A DNA stretch of 42,153 nt from a virus, in IMG/VR virus record IMGVR_UViG_3300027706_000004, positions 1-42,153 of that record; one strand, written 5' to 3'. Each line of letters opens with the position of its first letter. Position 1 is the first letter of the stretch. The position numbers and the translations under genes are program-made. Under the pieces are notes generated by a model. It did not search any database. It was not told the origin of the DNA and was given only the letters and a program-made list of their open reading frames with translations. This document shows, in pieces, positions 9,638 through 18,347 of this stretch.

Positions 9638-11515
9638 ATGAGAAAATTATTTCTTCTGTTCTTATTTCTTTTTCCCTTAATTGCCCTTGCTCAATCCGGT
9701 CCAGGTCCCTACGTTCCCAACATCCCTAAAAAATCTACCGACCTCCAGGATATGCCGAAATCACTTATAGGGCATACTAATGATTGTCTCAAGGCAAACG
9801 CTGCACTCGGAATTTATACGCTTGGAGCTTGTTCTTCAAGTGGCGGTGCGTCTAAATTCACTGATTTAAGTGATGTGCCAAATTCGTATATCGGACAGGG
9901 GACAAATATCCCAAGGGTTAACTCGGGAGCAACAGGTCTTGAGTTTCGCACTCCGTCCCAGGTCAAATCTGATATTGGGCTTTCAAATGTTCCTAATCTA
10001 AAGGTCAATCTCAATGCCTCTGCCAATCCAACCGTAAATGATGATACCAATGCCGGATACTCAATTGGTTCCTTATGGATAAGAACGAACACCACGCCGC
10101 GGACCTATTGGGTTGCAACGGATGTAAGTGCTGGTGCAGCGGTGTGGAAACAATTGATATACTCCGACCAAGTTCTCGACACTAATGGCATTATTATTTC
10201 AAGTATTCTTCCAAATCCAAGTGCTTCCACTTTGGGCGGAGTGCAGTCAATTGCTTCTCAATCCCATAAATTCTTGACGGCGATTTCTACTTCGGGCGTG
10301 CCCTCTTCGGCGCAGCCCGCACTTGCCGACCTCTCCGATGCCTCAAGTGTATGCACTCTTACCGGTACTCAAACACTAACGAATAAAACGCTAAATGCTA
10401 ACTCGACAACTCTTATAGACAATACTGACAATACTAAGATTTTGCAATTCGGTCTGAGTGGTCTCACTACAGGACACACCGTTACTCTTACTCCTCAAGA
10501 CATTACTACTACATACACCATTATGGATAAAGAAACGTATGATGCTTTAGTGGCTACATTAGGACAGCCAAATGGTATTGGAATGTTAGACGGAAATGGA
10601 TTTCTTTTAGTTGAAGAGATGAATCCTAATTTACCGTTTAACGATTATGGTGGAACTGGCTCGTGTCAAGGTGTAGGAACTTTTCAGATAGACCGTACAA
10701 CTGGTGAAGGGTATTCATGTCTTGGAACTGGAACTAATCCTGTATCTATTTCGGATTTTGGTGATGCTTTTGTTTCCGTTACCGACGCTCACGGGCATTC
10801 TGTAAATGCGAGTGGAGCGGATACGATTCAGATGGCAGATAGTGGAGGTATGAGTATTGTTTGCGATAATGCAACTCATATATGTACGTATTCTCTAAAT
10901 ATAAGTGGACTTACAGAGGACACCACTCCTAGCGAAACTCAAGATTTCCTTCTGTTATATGATAATTCTACATCTACACATAAAAAACTAAAGCCTACAA
11001 ATCTTACGGTTGGTAAGGCTGATGCACTCTCTGCAAATGGTTCTAATTGTGCATCTGGTAATTATCCCCTTGGAGTAGATGCAAGTGGTAATGCAGAATC
11101 GTGTACCGCTGCACCCAAAGCTGTAGAAGTGTTTTTTTGGCTTTGTCAGGAAACTAATAGTTCTACAAGCACGAAATATTTGAACGCCGCTGGCTCTGTT
11201 TCATGTGTCACAACTGATGCTACAAATTCTCCGACTAGATATATCGTAACACGAACAGGAAACATTAAAAATCTCTTTTGTTCTATAGCTCAAGGAGCAT
11301 CTGCAACAAACAACATAACATTTACAGTGAGAAAAAACGGAGCTGATACAACTGTAACTTATAATCAAACTACAAGCGGCGTAGGAGCTGGAGACACGAC
11401 ACACTCTCCCGCAGTAAATCAGGGTGACGAGCTTAGCCTTAGCTATCTTTCCGCTACGTCTGCAACAAATTATGGATATATTAGATGCTCGGTAGAGGTG
11501 AATTTTACAAATTAA
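9638..11515 (+). CDS. Tail-fibre-like protein with N-terminal signal peptide
   Basis: The product is 625 residues. The first 19 residues form a textbook Sec signal (MRK, Leu/Phe-rich core, then ALA before QSG). The mature part is fibre-like: KFTDLSDVPNSYIGQG, VNSGATGLEFRTPSQVKSDIGL and TGTQTLTNKTLN are repeat types common in phage tail fibres. The C-terminal 130 residues form a beta-rich domain with VRKNGADTTVTYN, as in receptor-binding tips. Cysteines occur near residues 66, 240, 340 and in the C-terminal domain. A signal peptide on a fibre is odd because virion fibres normally assemble in the cytoplasm. The protein may be exported, or the hydrophobic segment may anchor it in the tail. It stands in one operon with the beta-helix protein. 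Confidence 0.75.
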   Translation: MRKLFLLFLFLFPLIALAQSGPGPYVPNIPKKSTDLQDMPKSLIGHTNDCLKANAALGIYTLGACSSSGGASKFTDLSDVPNSYIGQGTNIPRVNSGATGLEFRTPSQVKSDIGLSNVPNLKVNLNASANPTVNDDTNAGYSIGSLWIRTNTTPRTYWVATDVSAGAAVWKQLIYSDQVLDTNGIIISSILPNPSASTLGGVQSIASQSHKFLTAISTSGVPSSAQPALADLSDASSVCTLTGTQTLTNKTLNANSTTLIDNTDNTKILQFGLSGLTTGHTVTLTPQDITTTYTIMDKETYDALVATLGQPNGIGMLDGNGFLLVEEMNPNLPFNDYGGTGSCQGVGTFQIDRTTGEGYSCLGTGTNPVSISDFGDAFVSVTDAHGHSVNASGADTIQMADSGGMSIVCDNATHICTYSLNISGLTEDTTPSETQDFLLLYDNSTSTHKKLKPTNLTVGKADALSANGSNCASGNYPLGVDASGNAESCTAAPKAVEVFFWLCQETNSSTSTKYLNAAGSVSCVTTDATNSPTRYIVTRTGNIKNLFCSIAQGASATNNITFTVRKNGADTTVTYNQTTSGVGAGDTTHSPAVNQGDELSLSYLSATSATNYGYIRCSVEVNFTN

Positions 11516-11532
11516 ATATAGAGGTATAGGAA

Positions 11533-14500
11533 ATGAAATTACTAAATCAAATTATTCTTTTTTTTCTACTTAGCTGTCTTGCTCCATGCGCAGAGGCGGC
11601 AAGGAAATATATAGTACCTGAACAGCCCTTTGTAGGGTCTTATTGCTCGGATGGTAAGGATAACGATAATGACGGCTTGTATGATGCTTCCGATTCTAAA
11701 TGTTCTGCAACTGATACGTTTTCTACTTGCACAGGTGGTCTATGCGCTAATGTTAAAGATGCCATTCTTGCTGGCTATACTACTACATCAGATACCAATG
11801 CTGCAGGTGGTGCTTATGTTAGGCATCCGTCTACAACGCCTTTTGAAAAAGCTCAAATGGCTCTATGCCATAATTTTACTGCGGGGCAAACAGGCACATA
11901 TTACTTATGGCTTAGTTACAAAAGTTTTGATACAACAAACAATCTAGTCTATATAAGTTTTGATAGTCCATTTACAAGCACTCCGCCATCATCAGCTGCA
12001 ACTGTGCTTCCAACAGTTCAACTTAACTATGGCTTTCCTTCTACATATGTGTTTTTAGCAAGCGATATACTTAATCGTGTAAATGGCACTACACCGTTTA
12101 CTTTTAATGTTCCTAGTGCAGGAAATCACTGTCTCTTTATTCAATCGAGTCCTAATATTCGATTTGATGCTGTTTATTTATCTACCGATTCAGGGGCAAC
12201 CCCTACGACCGCGGGTGCAGTTACGCAACCTGTAGCGTACGAAATACAAAAATATCAGCCAAACGGATATGCCGAGCCGACTTCATGTTCAGACTCGATT
12301 TGGACTTATGCGAATAAAGTGCCTTTTAGTGGCTTTAAATCAAATGGATATGCATTAAATCCTAACTTCAAAGTTGTCTGGAACGGTACTAACAAAATTT
12401 ATGGATGCTTATCTGTAGATGATCCTACAATTACCAGTGCTTATTCAGGTAGAGATACATCAGCAATATTCGGGGACGATTATTCTCAAGTCAATCTAAA
12501 ATGGAATACAAGTACGGCAATAGATACGAGCACAATAGGAATTATTCTAAACCCAAATACTACTGCTTTGGATTCTACACATGGCGGAGTGTATGACTAT
12601 CAAGGAACTTCAGGTGGCACATATGATTTGGGATGGAATGGTGTAACTACTAAAACAGTTACTACAGTATCTAATACAAGCTGGTCTGTATTCTTTGTAG
12701 CTACGCTTCCGGCTACCATTACAGCTGATACAATTGGACTTGGCAATTTTCTAAATTATCAACAGTCTGGTCTTCTCGAATTTGATGCTTTTAATGCTAG
12801 TGGAAATGTAAATAACATTGCAAATTGGGGACGCGTAAAATTCTCTTCTGCTGGTGTGCCGCCTCCTCCAGCGGATACTACTCCACCAACTGTATCTTCT
12901 TGCTCGTGCTCTAGTATTACTGTGTCAGGAGCTACTTGTAGTTGCACAGTAGCGGATTCTCAAAGCGGAGTGAATTCATGTCAACTCGCATATGGAACAG
13001 CAAGTGACGGAAACAACTCCGCTAATTATGGTAATTATCCAAATACTATAAATATTACTCCAACAACCTCTGGCGGGACAACAACTTGCTCTGGAACTAT
13101 AACAAATCAGTCAGATAGCACTGTGATTTACTATACAATGCGAGCAACAGACAATGCTGGAAACAATGGCTATAGCACTGAAGGGAATTTCACTACTGCT
13201 ACACCTACAAATACAATTTATATCTCTCCTAGCGGCAATGATAGCACTGGTGATGGAAGTTCTACAAATCCCTACAAGACATTTGCAAAAGTCATTCCGA
13301 TGCTTCAGCCTGGCTATACTCTAATTCTCAAAGACGGTACATATACAAAATCTACTACTGGGCTTTTGATAGTTGGCAATTCTACTAGTGCTAAATCTGG
13401 AACTGCAAGTAATCACATTATAGTCAAAGCGCAAAATGAAAGACAAGCGTTTATAAAAAGCGATGGCACACTTCCAGCTATTTATGTTCATAATGGAATA
13501 GGTTATTGGGATTTCAATGGTCTAAGAGTCGAGAGCGTAGACTTGGATATTGCTTCTGGAGGCGGGCAATATCCTGTTGTTCAAGTTGGAGCTTCAGCTA
13601 CGGATACTGCAAATCATATTACATTTTCTAAATTACTTTGTGCACATAACAATAGATATTTCAATGTTGCATGTTTCCAATCAAGCTACTCGGATTCTGT
13701 AGTCGTAAAAGACTCGGAAGCCTATTATTTTCATAGACACGGATTTTCACACTATCATGCTACCAATTCCTTTTTTGTTCGAGACTATGTAAATAGTAGG
13801 CACTATGGTGATCTAAAAGTAGATTCTTCAGGACATTGCAATGATTCCTGGAAAGGTTCAGATGCCACTCAAGCAGCTGGAACTGGACCGCTTGCCTCAA
13901 GTGTTCAATCTCAACATGCTCAAACAACTTGCGGAGTAGGTCAGTGTATTTCAAGTACTGCTCCTGCTACTTGCAAAACATGTGCTACAGGTGATATTTG
14001 CGGATACGATTCGAGAATAGTAGATAGGGGAGATGAAGGGCTGATATGTTATTCATCAAATGGATGCACGATAATAAACTCTATATCAGAAGAGAATGAC
14101 CAAATTTCTGTAGGTAGAAATGGAGATACTAGCCCTATCAATAGATTGTTTGGTTCAATCTCTATGGGAGAAAATTCAGGACTCGATAATTTCTCTGCAA
14201 CTACTGCTACAGCGGATATATCAAATGGGAATATTTATGAAAATGATGTGGCGATAAATGGTAGTACCGGATTGTTTGAGAACTCGGTAAAGAATGCTAT
14301 AGCACGCAATATCACGCTTTATAATAATACAACTGGCATGAGTGCGAGTCATTTCGGTTCATTGTCAGATACAGCTATAGCGGGTCAAAGTTTCACTATT
14401 ACTAATATTCTCTCGTTTAATAATTCTGGTTCAGAGTTTACCGTAAATAATGCTACGTATCCAGCGGCAAGTGCAGTAATGCAAAATTGTTCAAACGGCG

Positions 14501-14910
14501 GCGGCACTACATCGGGAAGTTTTACGGCTAGCAATCTTTTTAATTCTGCTCCTACTGGTATGGGAACTGGAACTAATCAGTGCATTGTCTATGTGCCAGG
14601 TGGGAGTGATGGTTGCGCTGGCTATACTAATCCACTCGTAAACGGCATAGCATCGAATATGGTAGGCAAGGGACTAAACATAGGCGTAGGCGTAGATATT
14701 GGGGCTAACATAGTGCATAGATACAAGGATGATGGCTCAGGACTCGATTGCACACAGAAACTCTGGAATCAAACCACAGGACAATTCCCTTGTGGCGCTA
14801 CAGTTGCAGGCTTAAACGATGACCCAAATGGGTCTACAACGGCAACGCAAGCTTGTATCAATGTCCATAAGAGATTAAACGTTGGGGTAAATGGATGTAC
14901 TATACCCTAA
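11533..14910 (+). CDS. Secreted cysteine-rich beta-helix protein, lyase-like
   Basis: The product is 1,125 residues starting with a signal peptide (MKLLNQ, hydrophobic core, AEA before ARK). Just after it, residues of about 38-54 read CSDGKDNDNDGLYDASDSK, a Ca-binding DNDxDG motif seen in extracellular proteins. Near residues 445-560 an Ig/fibronectin-like domain holds CSCSS and CSCTV pairs. From about residue 560, TIYISPSGNDSTGDGSSTNPY followed by ILKDGTYT is the classic entry to a right-handed parallel beta-helix of the polysaccharide lyase/DUF1565 type, with helix-like repeats to about residue 990. Many cysteines suggest disulfides formed outside the cytoplasm. It could degrade host capsule or surface polysaccharide as a tailspike, or act as a secreted enzyme in lysogens. 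Catalytic residues cannot be assigned by eye. Confidence 0.72.
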   Translation: MKLLNQIILFFLLSCLAPCAEAARKYIVPEQPFVGSYCSDGKDNDNDGLYDASDSKCSATDTFSTCTGGLCANVKDAILAGYTTTSDTNAAGGAYVRHPSTTPFEKAQMALCHNFTAGQTGTYYLWLSYKSFDTTNNLVYISFDSPFTSTPPSSAATVLPTVQLNYGFPSTYVFLASDILNRVNGTTPFTFNVPSAGNHCLFIQSSPNIRFDAVYLSTDSGATPTTAGAVTQPVAYEIQKYQPNGYAEPTSCSDSIWTYANKVPFSGFKSNGYALNPNFKVVWNGTNKIYGCLSVDDPTITSAYSGRDTSAIFGDDYSQVNLKWNTSTAIDTSTIGIILNPNTTALDSTHGGVYDYQGTSGGTYDLGWNGVTTKTVTTVSNTSWSVFFVATLPATITADTIGLGNFLNYQQSGLLEFDAFNASGNVNNIANWGRVKFSSAGVPPPPADTTPPTVSSCSCSSITVSGATCSCTVADSQSGVNSCQLAYGTASDGNNSANYGNYPNTINITPTTSGGTTTCSGTITNQSDSTVIYYTMRATDNAGNNGYSTEGNFTTATPTNTIYISPSGNDSTGDGSSTNPYKTFAKVIPMLQPGYTLILKDGTYTKSTTGLLIVGNSTSAKSGTASNHIIVKAQNERQAFIKSDGTLPAIYVHNGIGYWDFNGLRVESVDLDIASGGGQYPVVQVGASATDTANHITFSKLLCAHNNRYFNVACFQSSYSDSVVVKDSEAYYFHRHGFSHYHATNSFFVRDYVNSRHYGDLKVDSSGHCNDSWKGSDATQAAGTGPLASSVQSQHAQTTCGVGQCISSTAPATCKTCATGDICGYDSRIVDRGDEGLICYSSNGCTIINSISEENDQISVGRNGDTSPINRLFGSISMGENSGLDNFSATTATADISNGNIYENDVAINGSTGLFENSVKNAIARNITLYNNTTGMSASHFGSLSDTAIAGQSFTITNILSFNNSGSEFTVNNATYPAASAVMQNCSNGGGTTSGSFTASNLFNSAPTGMGTGTNQCIVYVPGGSDGCAGYTNPLVNGIASNMVGKGLNIGVGVDIGANIVHRYKDDGSGLDCTQKLWNQTTGQFPCGATVAGLNDDPNGSTTATQACINVHKRLNVGVNGCTIP

Positions 14911-14966
14911 ATAGGCAAGAAAATAGTCAAGGAGAAAAACAATGGGGTAGTTCACTATTACGAGAG

Positions 14967-15455
14967 ATGAATAGAGAGAGATTAAGAAAGCAGTTAAAAG
15001 TCCACGAAGGAGTTTTTCACAGAGTGTATCTCGACTCTTTTAATATTCCTTCAATTGGTGTGGGATTTAATTTGCTGAGAGACGATGCAAGAGAGAAAAT
15101 CGCTCTTATCGGAGCGAACTATGACAGGCTTGTAGCAAGAGCGGATGAACTTACTGACGCTCAAATTGACGCTCTTCTTGATATGTGTATAGATGAAGCT
15201 GAGAGAACAGCGAGGGAGCTTTTCCCAGTATTTGATGGACTAGATGACACGAGGCAGCGTGTGCTATGTGATATGAGCTTTAATCTCGGATATACAAAAT
15301 TCTCTCATTTTATTATGCTAAGAAGGTATGTAGCAAAGGGCAATTGGACGGCTGCGTCAGTAGAGATGAGAAACTCTGATTGGTTTCGGCAAGTAGGAGT
15401 AAGAGGGATAAGGCTTGCCGCAATGATGCTAGATGGAGGTGAGTTGCCATTCTGA
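14967..15455 (+). CDS. Endolysin, GH24 (T4-type) lysozyme
   Basis: The protein has 162 residues from ATG 14967. It shows the GH24 signature: Glu14 in HEG, Asp23 in YLDSF, then SIGVG. In T4 lysozyme these are the Glu-Asp-Thr active-site residues; here Ser29 replaces Thr. Other conserved parts are DMSFNLGYTKFSHF and the WFRQVGVRGIRLAAMM segment. It would cut peptidoglycan. There is no signal or SAR segment, so it needs a holin. The start is uncertain: the best ribosome site (AAGGAG) leads to ATG 14942, which reads ATG GGG TAG and stops. With one G fewer in GGGG that ATG would be in frame. The frame is also open from ATG 14895, overlapping the previous gene by 16 bases. Confidence 0.88.
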   Translation: MNRERLRKQLKVHEGVFHRVYLDSFNIPSIGVGFNLLRDDAREKIALIGANYDRLVARADELTDAQIDALLDMCIDEAERTARELFPVFDGLDDTRQRVLCDMSFNLGYTKFSHFIMLRRYVAKGNWTAASVEMRNSDWFRQVGVRGIRLAAMMLDGGELPF

Positions 15456-15466
15456 ATTTAATAAAA

Positions 15467-15712
15467 GTGCTCTCGACAATTCTAATGAAGTCGGATGACC
15501 CTGACACTGGCAACAAGAGATTTATCGGAGTCTTGCTCATGATTTTTTTCGGACTTCTCTGGTTCTTCTTCTGGATTGGGCTTCATAGAGGGAATCTTAC
15601 AGAGACTGAATACGAGGGAGTGGTGGATATAGTTCATTATGGGATTTTTATATCTGCACTTATTTGGAGCTTTGGTTTTGGAGATTTCTATAGAAGGCAA
15701 ATAAAAAAATAG
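15467..15712 (+). CDS. Small two-helix membrane protein, candidate holin
   Basis: The product is 81 residues. Two hydrophobic segments, at about residues 18-39 (RFIGVLLMIFFGLLWFFFWI) and 56-72 (YGIFISALIWSFGFG), are joined by an acidic loop, and the tail is basic (RRQIKK). This shape and its place 12 bases after the lysozyme fit a class II holin. The GTG start at 15467 is weakly supported; ATG 15485 is possible. A second holin candidate, the XhlA-like protein at 19075, lies at the end of the block, so which protein times lysis is open. Confidence 0.6.
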   Translation: MLSTILMKSDDPDTGNKRFIGVLLMIFFGLLWFFFWIGLHRGNLTETEYEGVVDIVHYGIFISALIWSFGFGDFYRRQIKK

Positions 15713-15724
15713 GAGGACAGTAAA

Positions 15725-15997
15725 ATGAGTTTAACTACAATACCTGTAGAAGTAGATAAAGAGGCTTATGAAATTTCTCAAGCCCTTGTGATGATAGTTG
15801 CTGACGTGAAGAAAGCAGTGTCAGATGGAGTGCAGCCATCTGATATTGCACCCATTGTTACGTCTGTGATAGCGCATTTAGCTGATAAAATCGCTGAGTT
15901 TCAAATGCTCGCTCAAGAGGCTAAGGCGAATCAGACAGCATTTGCTAAAGCGTTAGCTATCAGCGCTAGCGATATGTATGAAGTTATGAGAGGATAA
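15725..15997 (+). CDS. Small helical phage protein, unknown
   Basis: The product is 90 residues with a strong AGGAGG ribosome site. It is predicted to be helical (EAYEISQALVMIVADVKKAVSDG, then AQEAKANQTAFAKALAIS). Proteins of this type, with the VDKEAYEISQAL-like opening, recur beside phage lysis genes as far as I recall, but no function is established. It has no membrane segment or signal. It is followed after three bases by the next small gene and is part of the late operon. Confidence 0.6.
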   Translation: MSLTTIPVEVDKEAYEISQALVMIVADVKKAVSDGVQPSDIAPIVTSVIAHLADKIAEFQMLAQEAKANQTAFAKALAISASDMYEVMRG

Positions 15998-16000
15998 GAG

Positions 16001-16255
16001 ATGATTATAACAGTTGCAGAAAATTTCATATATAAAGGGCGAAGATATAGAGCGGGAGAGTCCTGGACTCTTGAAGATGCTCCTTATGATTTGCAAGTTT
16101 ATGTCCGCACCATACAGGGCATTTACAGTCATAAAAGAGCAAACTGTTATTGTTGTTGTGATGATGAGGGAACGATAGAGCCGCTTGAAGATAAGAAAGA
16201 TGCAATATCTGATGATGAGTGGATAGAGCGAGCGCATGGGGAGGAAGATCATTAG
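16001..16255 (+). CDS. Small acidic protein with CYCCC cluster
   Basis: The product is 84 residues. The N-terminal half has a short beta-type opening (ENFIYKGRRYRAGESW) like the small SH3-like proteins found in phage structural operons. The middle holds four cysteines packed as CYCCC before a run of acidic residues. The cluster could bind metal or be redox-active, which is inference. It overlaps nothing and precedes the next gene by 14 bases. Its function is unknown. Confidence 0.55.
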   Translation: MIITVAENFIYKGRRYRAGESWTLEDAPYDLQVYVRTIQGIYSHKRANCYCCCDDEGTIEPLEDKKDAISDDEWIERAHGEEDH

Positions 16256-16269
16256 ATAGGGAGGTAGTC

Positions 16270-16800
16270 ATGGATTTCTTAGATGAGTTAAATATTTGGC
16301 GGGAGCAATTTAAGAAACATTTAAATGTCAAAGATTTGTCTGATGCAGAAAAACAGGATGTTCTTGAAATTGTTAAGGCGACATATAATTCTCTTGTATC
16401 TTATTTCGCTCTATCAACTGACTTTGATACATTGTGCAAAATTTTTGATGATAATATGCAAAATGCGGACATATCCTCTAAACTAAGAAAGATTGTTGAT
16501 TTGACGGTAGAGAGTGCGTGGGAGGCTATAAAAGACTTGAGTGATATTGAAAGTCAGCCAACACAAGAGCAGATAGAGCGAGCACATCAAGACGCTCTTA
16601 ATGCTCTTGGAGAGGCTAGAGCTTCTGACACTGCTAATCAATACGCTCAAGAGTTAAATGACATAGCTATTATGATTAATTCATGCTCTAATGAGTCTGA
16701 CGCTCTTCATGTAAGACTTTGCTATACAAATGCAAAAGCTAGGGCTGATGAAATAAGGTTTGAGATTTTGAGTAAAAATAAAAGTGGAGGTGCAAAATGA
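16270..16800 (+). CDS. Helical protein, unknown
   Basis: The product is 176 residues. ATG 16270 is preferred because GGGAGGT lies just upstream; a frame opening at 16219 would overlap the previous gene. The product is almost wholly helical and acidic (FLDELNIWREQFKKHLNVKDLSDAEKQ, later ERAHQDALNALGEARAS). The opening ERAH segment near residue 106 also occurs near the end of the preceding gene (IERAHGEEDH), perhaps a trace of shared origin. It is coupled to the next gene by an ATGA overlap. No family was recognised. Confidence 0.55.
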   Translation: MDFLDELNIWREQFKKHLNVKDLSDAEKQDVLEIVKATYNSLVSYFALSTDFDTLCKIFDDNMQNADISSKLRKIVDLTVESAWEAIKDLSDIESQPTQEQIERAHQDALNALGEARASDTANQYAQELNDIAIMINSCSNESDALHVRLCYTNAKARADEIRFEILSKNKSGGAK

Positions 16801-17108
16801 ATCTAGCAGTATGGTTTCCAAAACTTTTAGTTGTGCTCACAAATATTGTCACGATGGGTATGACGGGACTTGATATTTGGAAGGATTATGATAACAGAGT
16901 TGTAGACTCGAACAAAGTGCTCACAGAATTAAAGAGCATTCTAAGCTCTATTGCGGAATTCAATCAAGCTACTGCGGATTATCAAAACTTGATAATTCAA
17001 TTCGCTATGCAATTACTGCCCGAAGTTGTCTCTGGACTAAATATGTTCAGCTTTACTGGAAAGAAAATCATAGTAGATTTGCCAATAGGGGAGGTGATAC
17101 AGATATGA
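16797..17108 (+). CDS. Small membrane-associated protein, unknown
   Basis: The product is 103 residues, overlapping the upstream gene by four bases (ATGA) and the downstream lipoprotein gene by four bases. Residues 4-24 are hydrophobic (VWFPKLLVVLTNIVTMGMTGL) and may insert in the membrane. The remainder is helical, with a second moderately hydrophobic segment (LIIQFAMQLLPEVVSGLNMF). The tight overlaps on both sides suggest it works with its neighbours, which include an exported metalloprotease-like lipoprotein. Function is unknown. Confidence 0.55.
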   Translation: MNLAVWFPKLLVVLTNIVTMGMTGLDIWKDYDNRVVDSNKVLTELKSILSSIAEFNQATADYQNLIIQFAMQLLPEVVSGLNMFSFTGKKIIVDLPIGEVIQI

Positions 17109-17518
17109 AAACGGGATATATACCAAATAAAGTAGCAGTAGCCTTAATAATATTGGGAATAATTACGATAATAGGAGTATATCTTACCTCATGCGCTCCT
17201 AAGCACGTGGGATTATCCGAGCTTCAGACATATAATCAAGAGGTGCGCAAGTGTATGGAAGTGCCTGATAATATTCCGAACCCTCAACTCATTGTAGATA
17301 ATACTGGTGATACTGTAATGTGCAATGGGCAGACTAGAAAGGGCTGTTATAACGGCATTATTCACATCGCTCAGCAAACTACTGATCAAACAGTTAAACA
17401 CGAGATGGTCCATTATTACGCTGATAAAGTGTTGCATTTAGGCAATGACGCAGATCATAAATGTATGATGAATGGACAGAGTTGTTATCTAAAGTGTTCA
17501 GGGATTACAATGGAGTGA
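17105..17518 (+). CDS. Putative lipoprotein with HExxH metalloprotease motif
   Basis: The product is 137 residues. A hydrophobic segment (residues about 10-27) ends in LTSC (27-30), a good lipobox, so the mature protein would begin at Cys30 as an outer-face lipoprotein. Residues 99-103 read HEMVH, the zinc-binding HExxH of metallopeptidases, with His111 and His118 as possible third ligands. Six further cysteines (50, 73, 81, 120, 126, 130) suggest disulfides. The protein is small for a protease but the motif lies in a helical context (TVKHEMVHYYADKV). It may cut a host surface or wall-linked protein during lysis, or act in lysogens. As a lipoprotein in the lysis block, an o-spanin role is a weaker alternative. 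Confidence 0.6.
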   Translation: MKTGYIPNKVAVALIILGIITIIGVYLTSCAPKHVGLSELQTYNQEVRKCMEVPDNIPNPQLIVDNTGDTVMCNGQTRKGCYNGIIHIAQQTTDQTVKHEMVHYYADKVLHLGNDADHKCMMNGQSCYLKCSGITME

Positions 17519-17534
17519 GTTTGAGGGAGGAACC

Positions 17535-17717
17535 ATGAAAAAACTATCTGGAGAAAAGAAGGATTTTCGTATTAAGGTTGTAATGAGCGGAGAGCATCTT
17601 ACAGGCAAGATGAAGCAGAAGCTCATAAAGATGTTTAAGGATAATTTCACAGCAAATGTCTACGGCGAGGGTGATTGCTCTCTTAAGGTTGTCTCTATAA
17701 GGGAGATGAGAGACTAA
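17535..17717 (+). CDS. Small basic protein, unknown
   Basis: The product is 60 residues, with GGGAGGA upstream of ATG 17535. It is Lys-rich (MKKLSGEKKDFRIKVV, then GKMKQKLIKMFKDNF) and seems to have an alpha-beta fold with a short amphipathic helix. There is no signal peptide or membrane segment. It is followed by the next gene after three bases. Function is unknown; it may bind nucleic acid, judged only from its charge. Confidence 0.5.
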   Translation: MKKLSGEKKDFRIKVVMSGEHLTGKMKQKLIKMFKDNFTANVYGEGDCSLKVVSIREMRD

Positions 17718-17720
17718 ACC

Positions 17721-18032
17721 ATGAAACTCATGGTCCAAGCTGTAAGAGGACATTTAAGTCTGCCAGAGCCTATAAACATTGTGATGTGCACTGTATGCGG
17801 AGGGATATTTTCCACTCAAGTATATCAGCCCTACTTGCGTCTTATTGCAACGGTATTTGCCGATTACCATGTCTATCATATCGAGAATATATCAATTGAT
17901 ATTGTGTGTCCGTGCTGTCGAAGCGAAAGCGTTATGTCTTTCAGAATTGAGCCAAAAAATCCAGTAGTATCAACTGAAGAAATAGATAACAGGTTTCTTA
18001 CAATGCCTGTGGGGAGCACTTATCTTTCTTAA
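17721..18032 (+). CDS. Zinc-ribbon protein, unknown
   Basis: The product is 103 residues. Two cysteine pairs, CTVC near residue 22 and CPCC near residue 66, are spaced as in a zinc ribbon with a beta-rich insert between them. It begins three bases after the preceding stop with only a modest purine-rich ribosome site. It has no signal peptide, so it should be cytoplasmic, unlike the cysteine-rich protein encoded next. It is one of about eight small CxxC-pair proteins in this genome. Function is unknown. Confidence 0.55.
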   Translation: MKLMVQAVRGHLSLPEPINIVMCTVCGGIFSTQVYQPYLRLIATVFADYHVYHIENISIDIVCPCCRSESVMSFRIEPKNPVVSTEEIDNRFLTMPVGSTYLS

Positions 18033-18041
18033 GGAGCGTCA

Positions 18042-18347
18042 ATGGAACGAATATTTTTAGTTCTATGTTTAGCGTTATTTTGTGCTGGTTGGGCTTATGC
18101 GGATAACTGCTACTACTCTCAGAACTGGACATACAGAAAATCCAATCCTGAGTTTTCGTGTCCGCCAGGGTTCAAAGAATTTACTCATACTCAAGTGTTT
18201 GACATCACAATCTGCAAATCTCCCGATGTTCCAGGCGCAGAGCACCAGCTCATTAACGTCTGCAACGTAATTAGAGATGGTGTAGATGCGTGCATTATCA
18301 GAGTAAGCAAAAAGGGGGATTTCTGTTGGGATGTGGAGGAGGATTAA
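18042..18347 (+). CDS. Secreted small six-cysteine protein
   Basis: The product is 101 residues with a clear signal peptide (MERIFLVLCLALFCAGW, cleavage after AYA). The mature part of about 81 residues has six cysteines in single positions, which fits three disulfides in an oxidising compartment. It ends in an acidic tail (DVEED). AAGGAG stands before ATG 18042. It is not a recognised lysis protein. Its placement next to other exported products suggests a periplasmic or secreted phage factor, for example in host-surface change or exclusion of other phages (inference). Confidence 0.6.
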   Translation: MERIFLVLCLALFCAGWAYADNCYYSQNWTYRKSNPEFSCPPGFKEFTHTQVFDITICKSPDVPGAEHQLINVCNVIRDGVDACIIRVSKKGDFCWDVEED

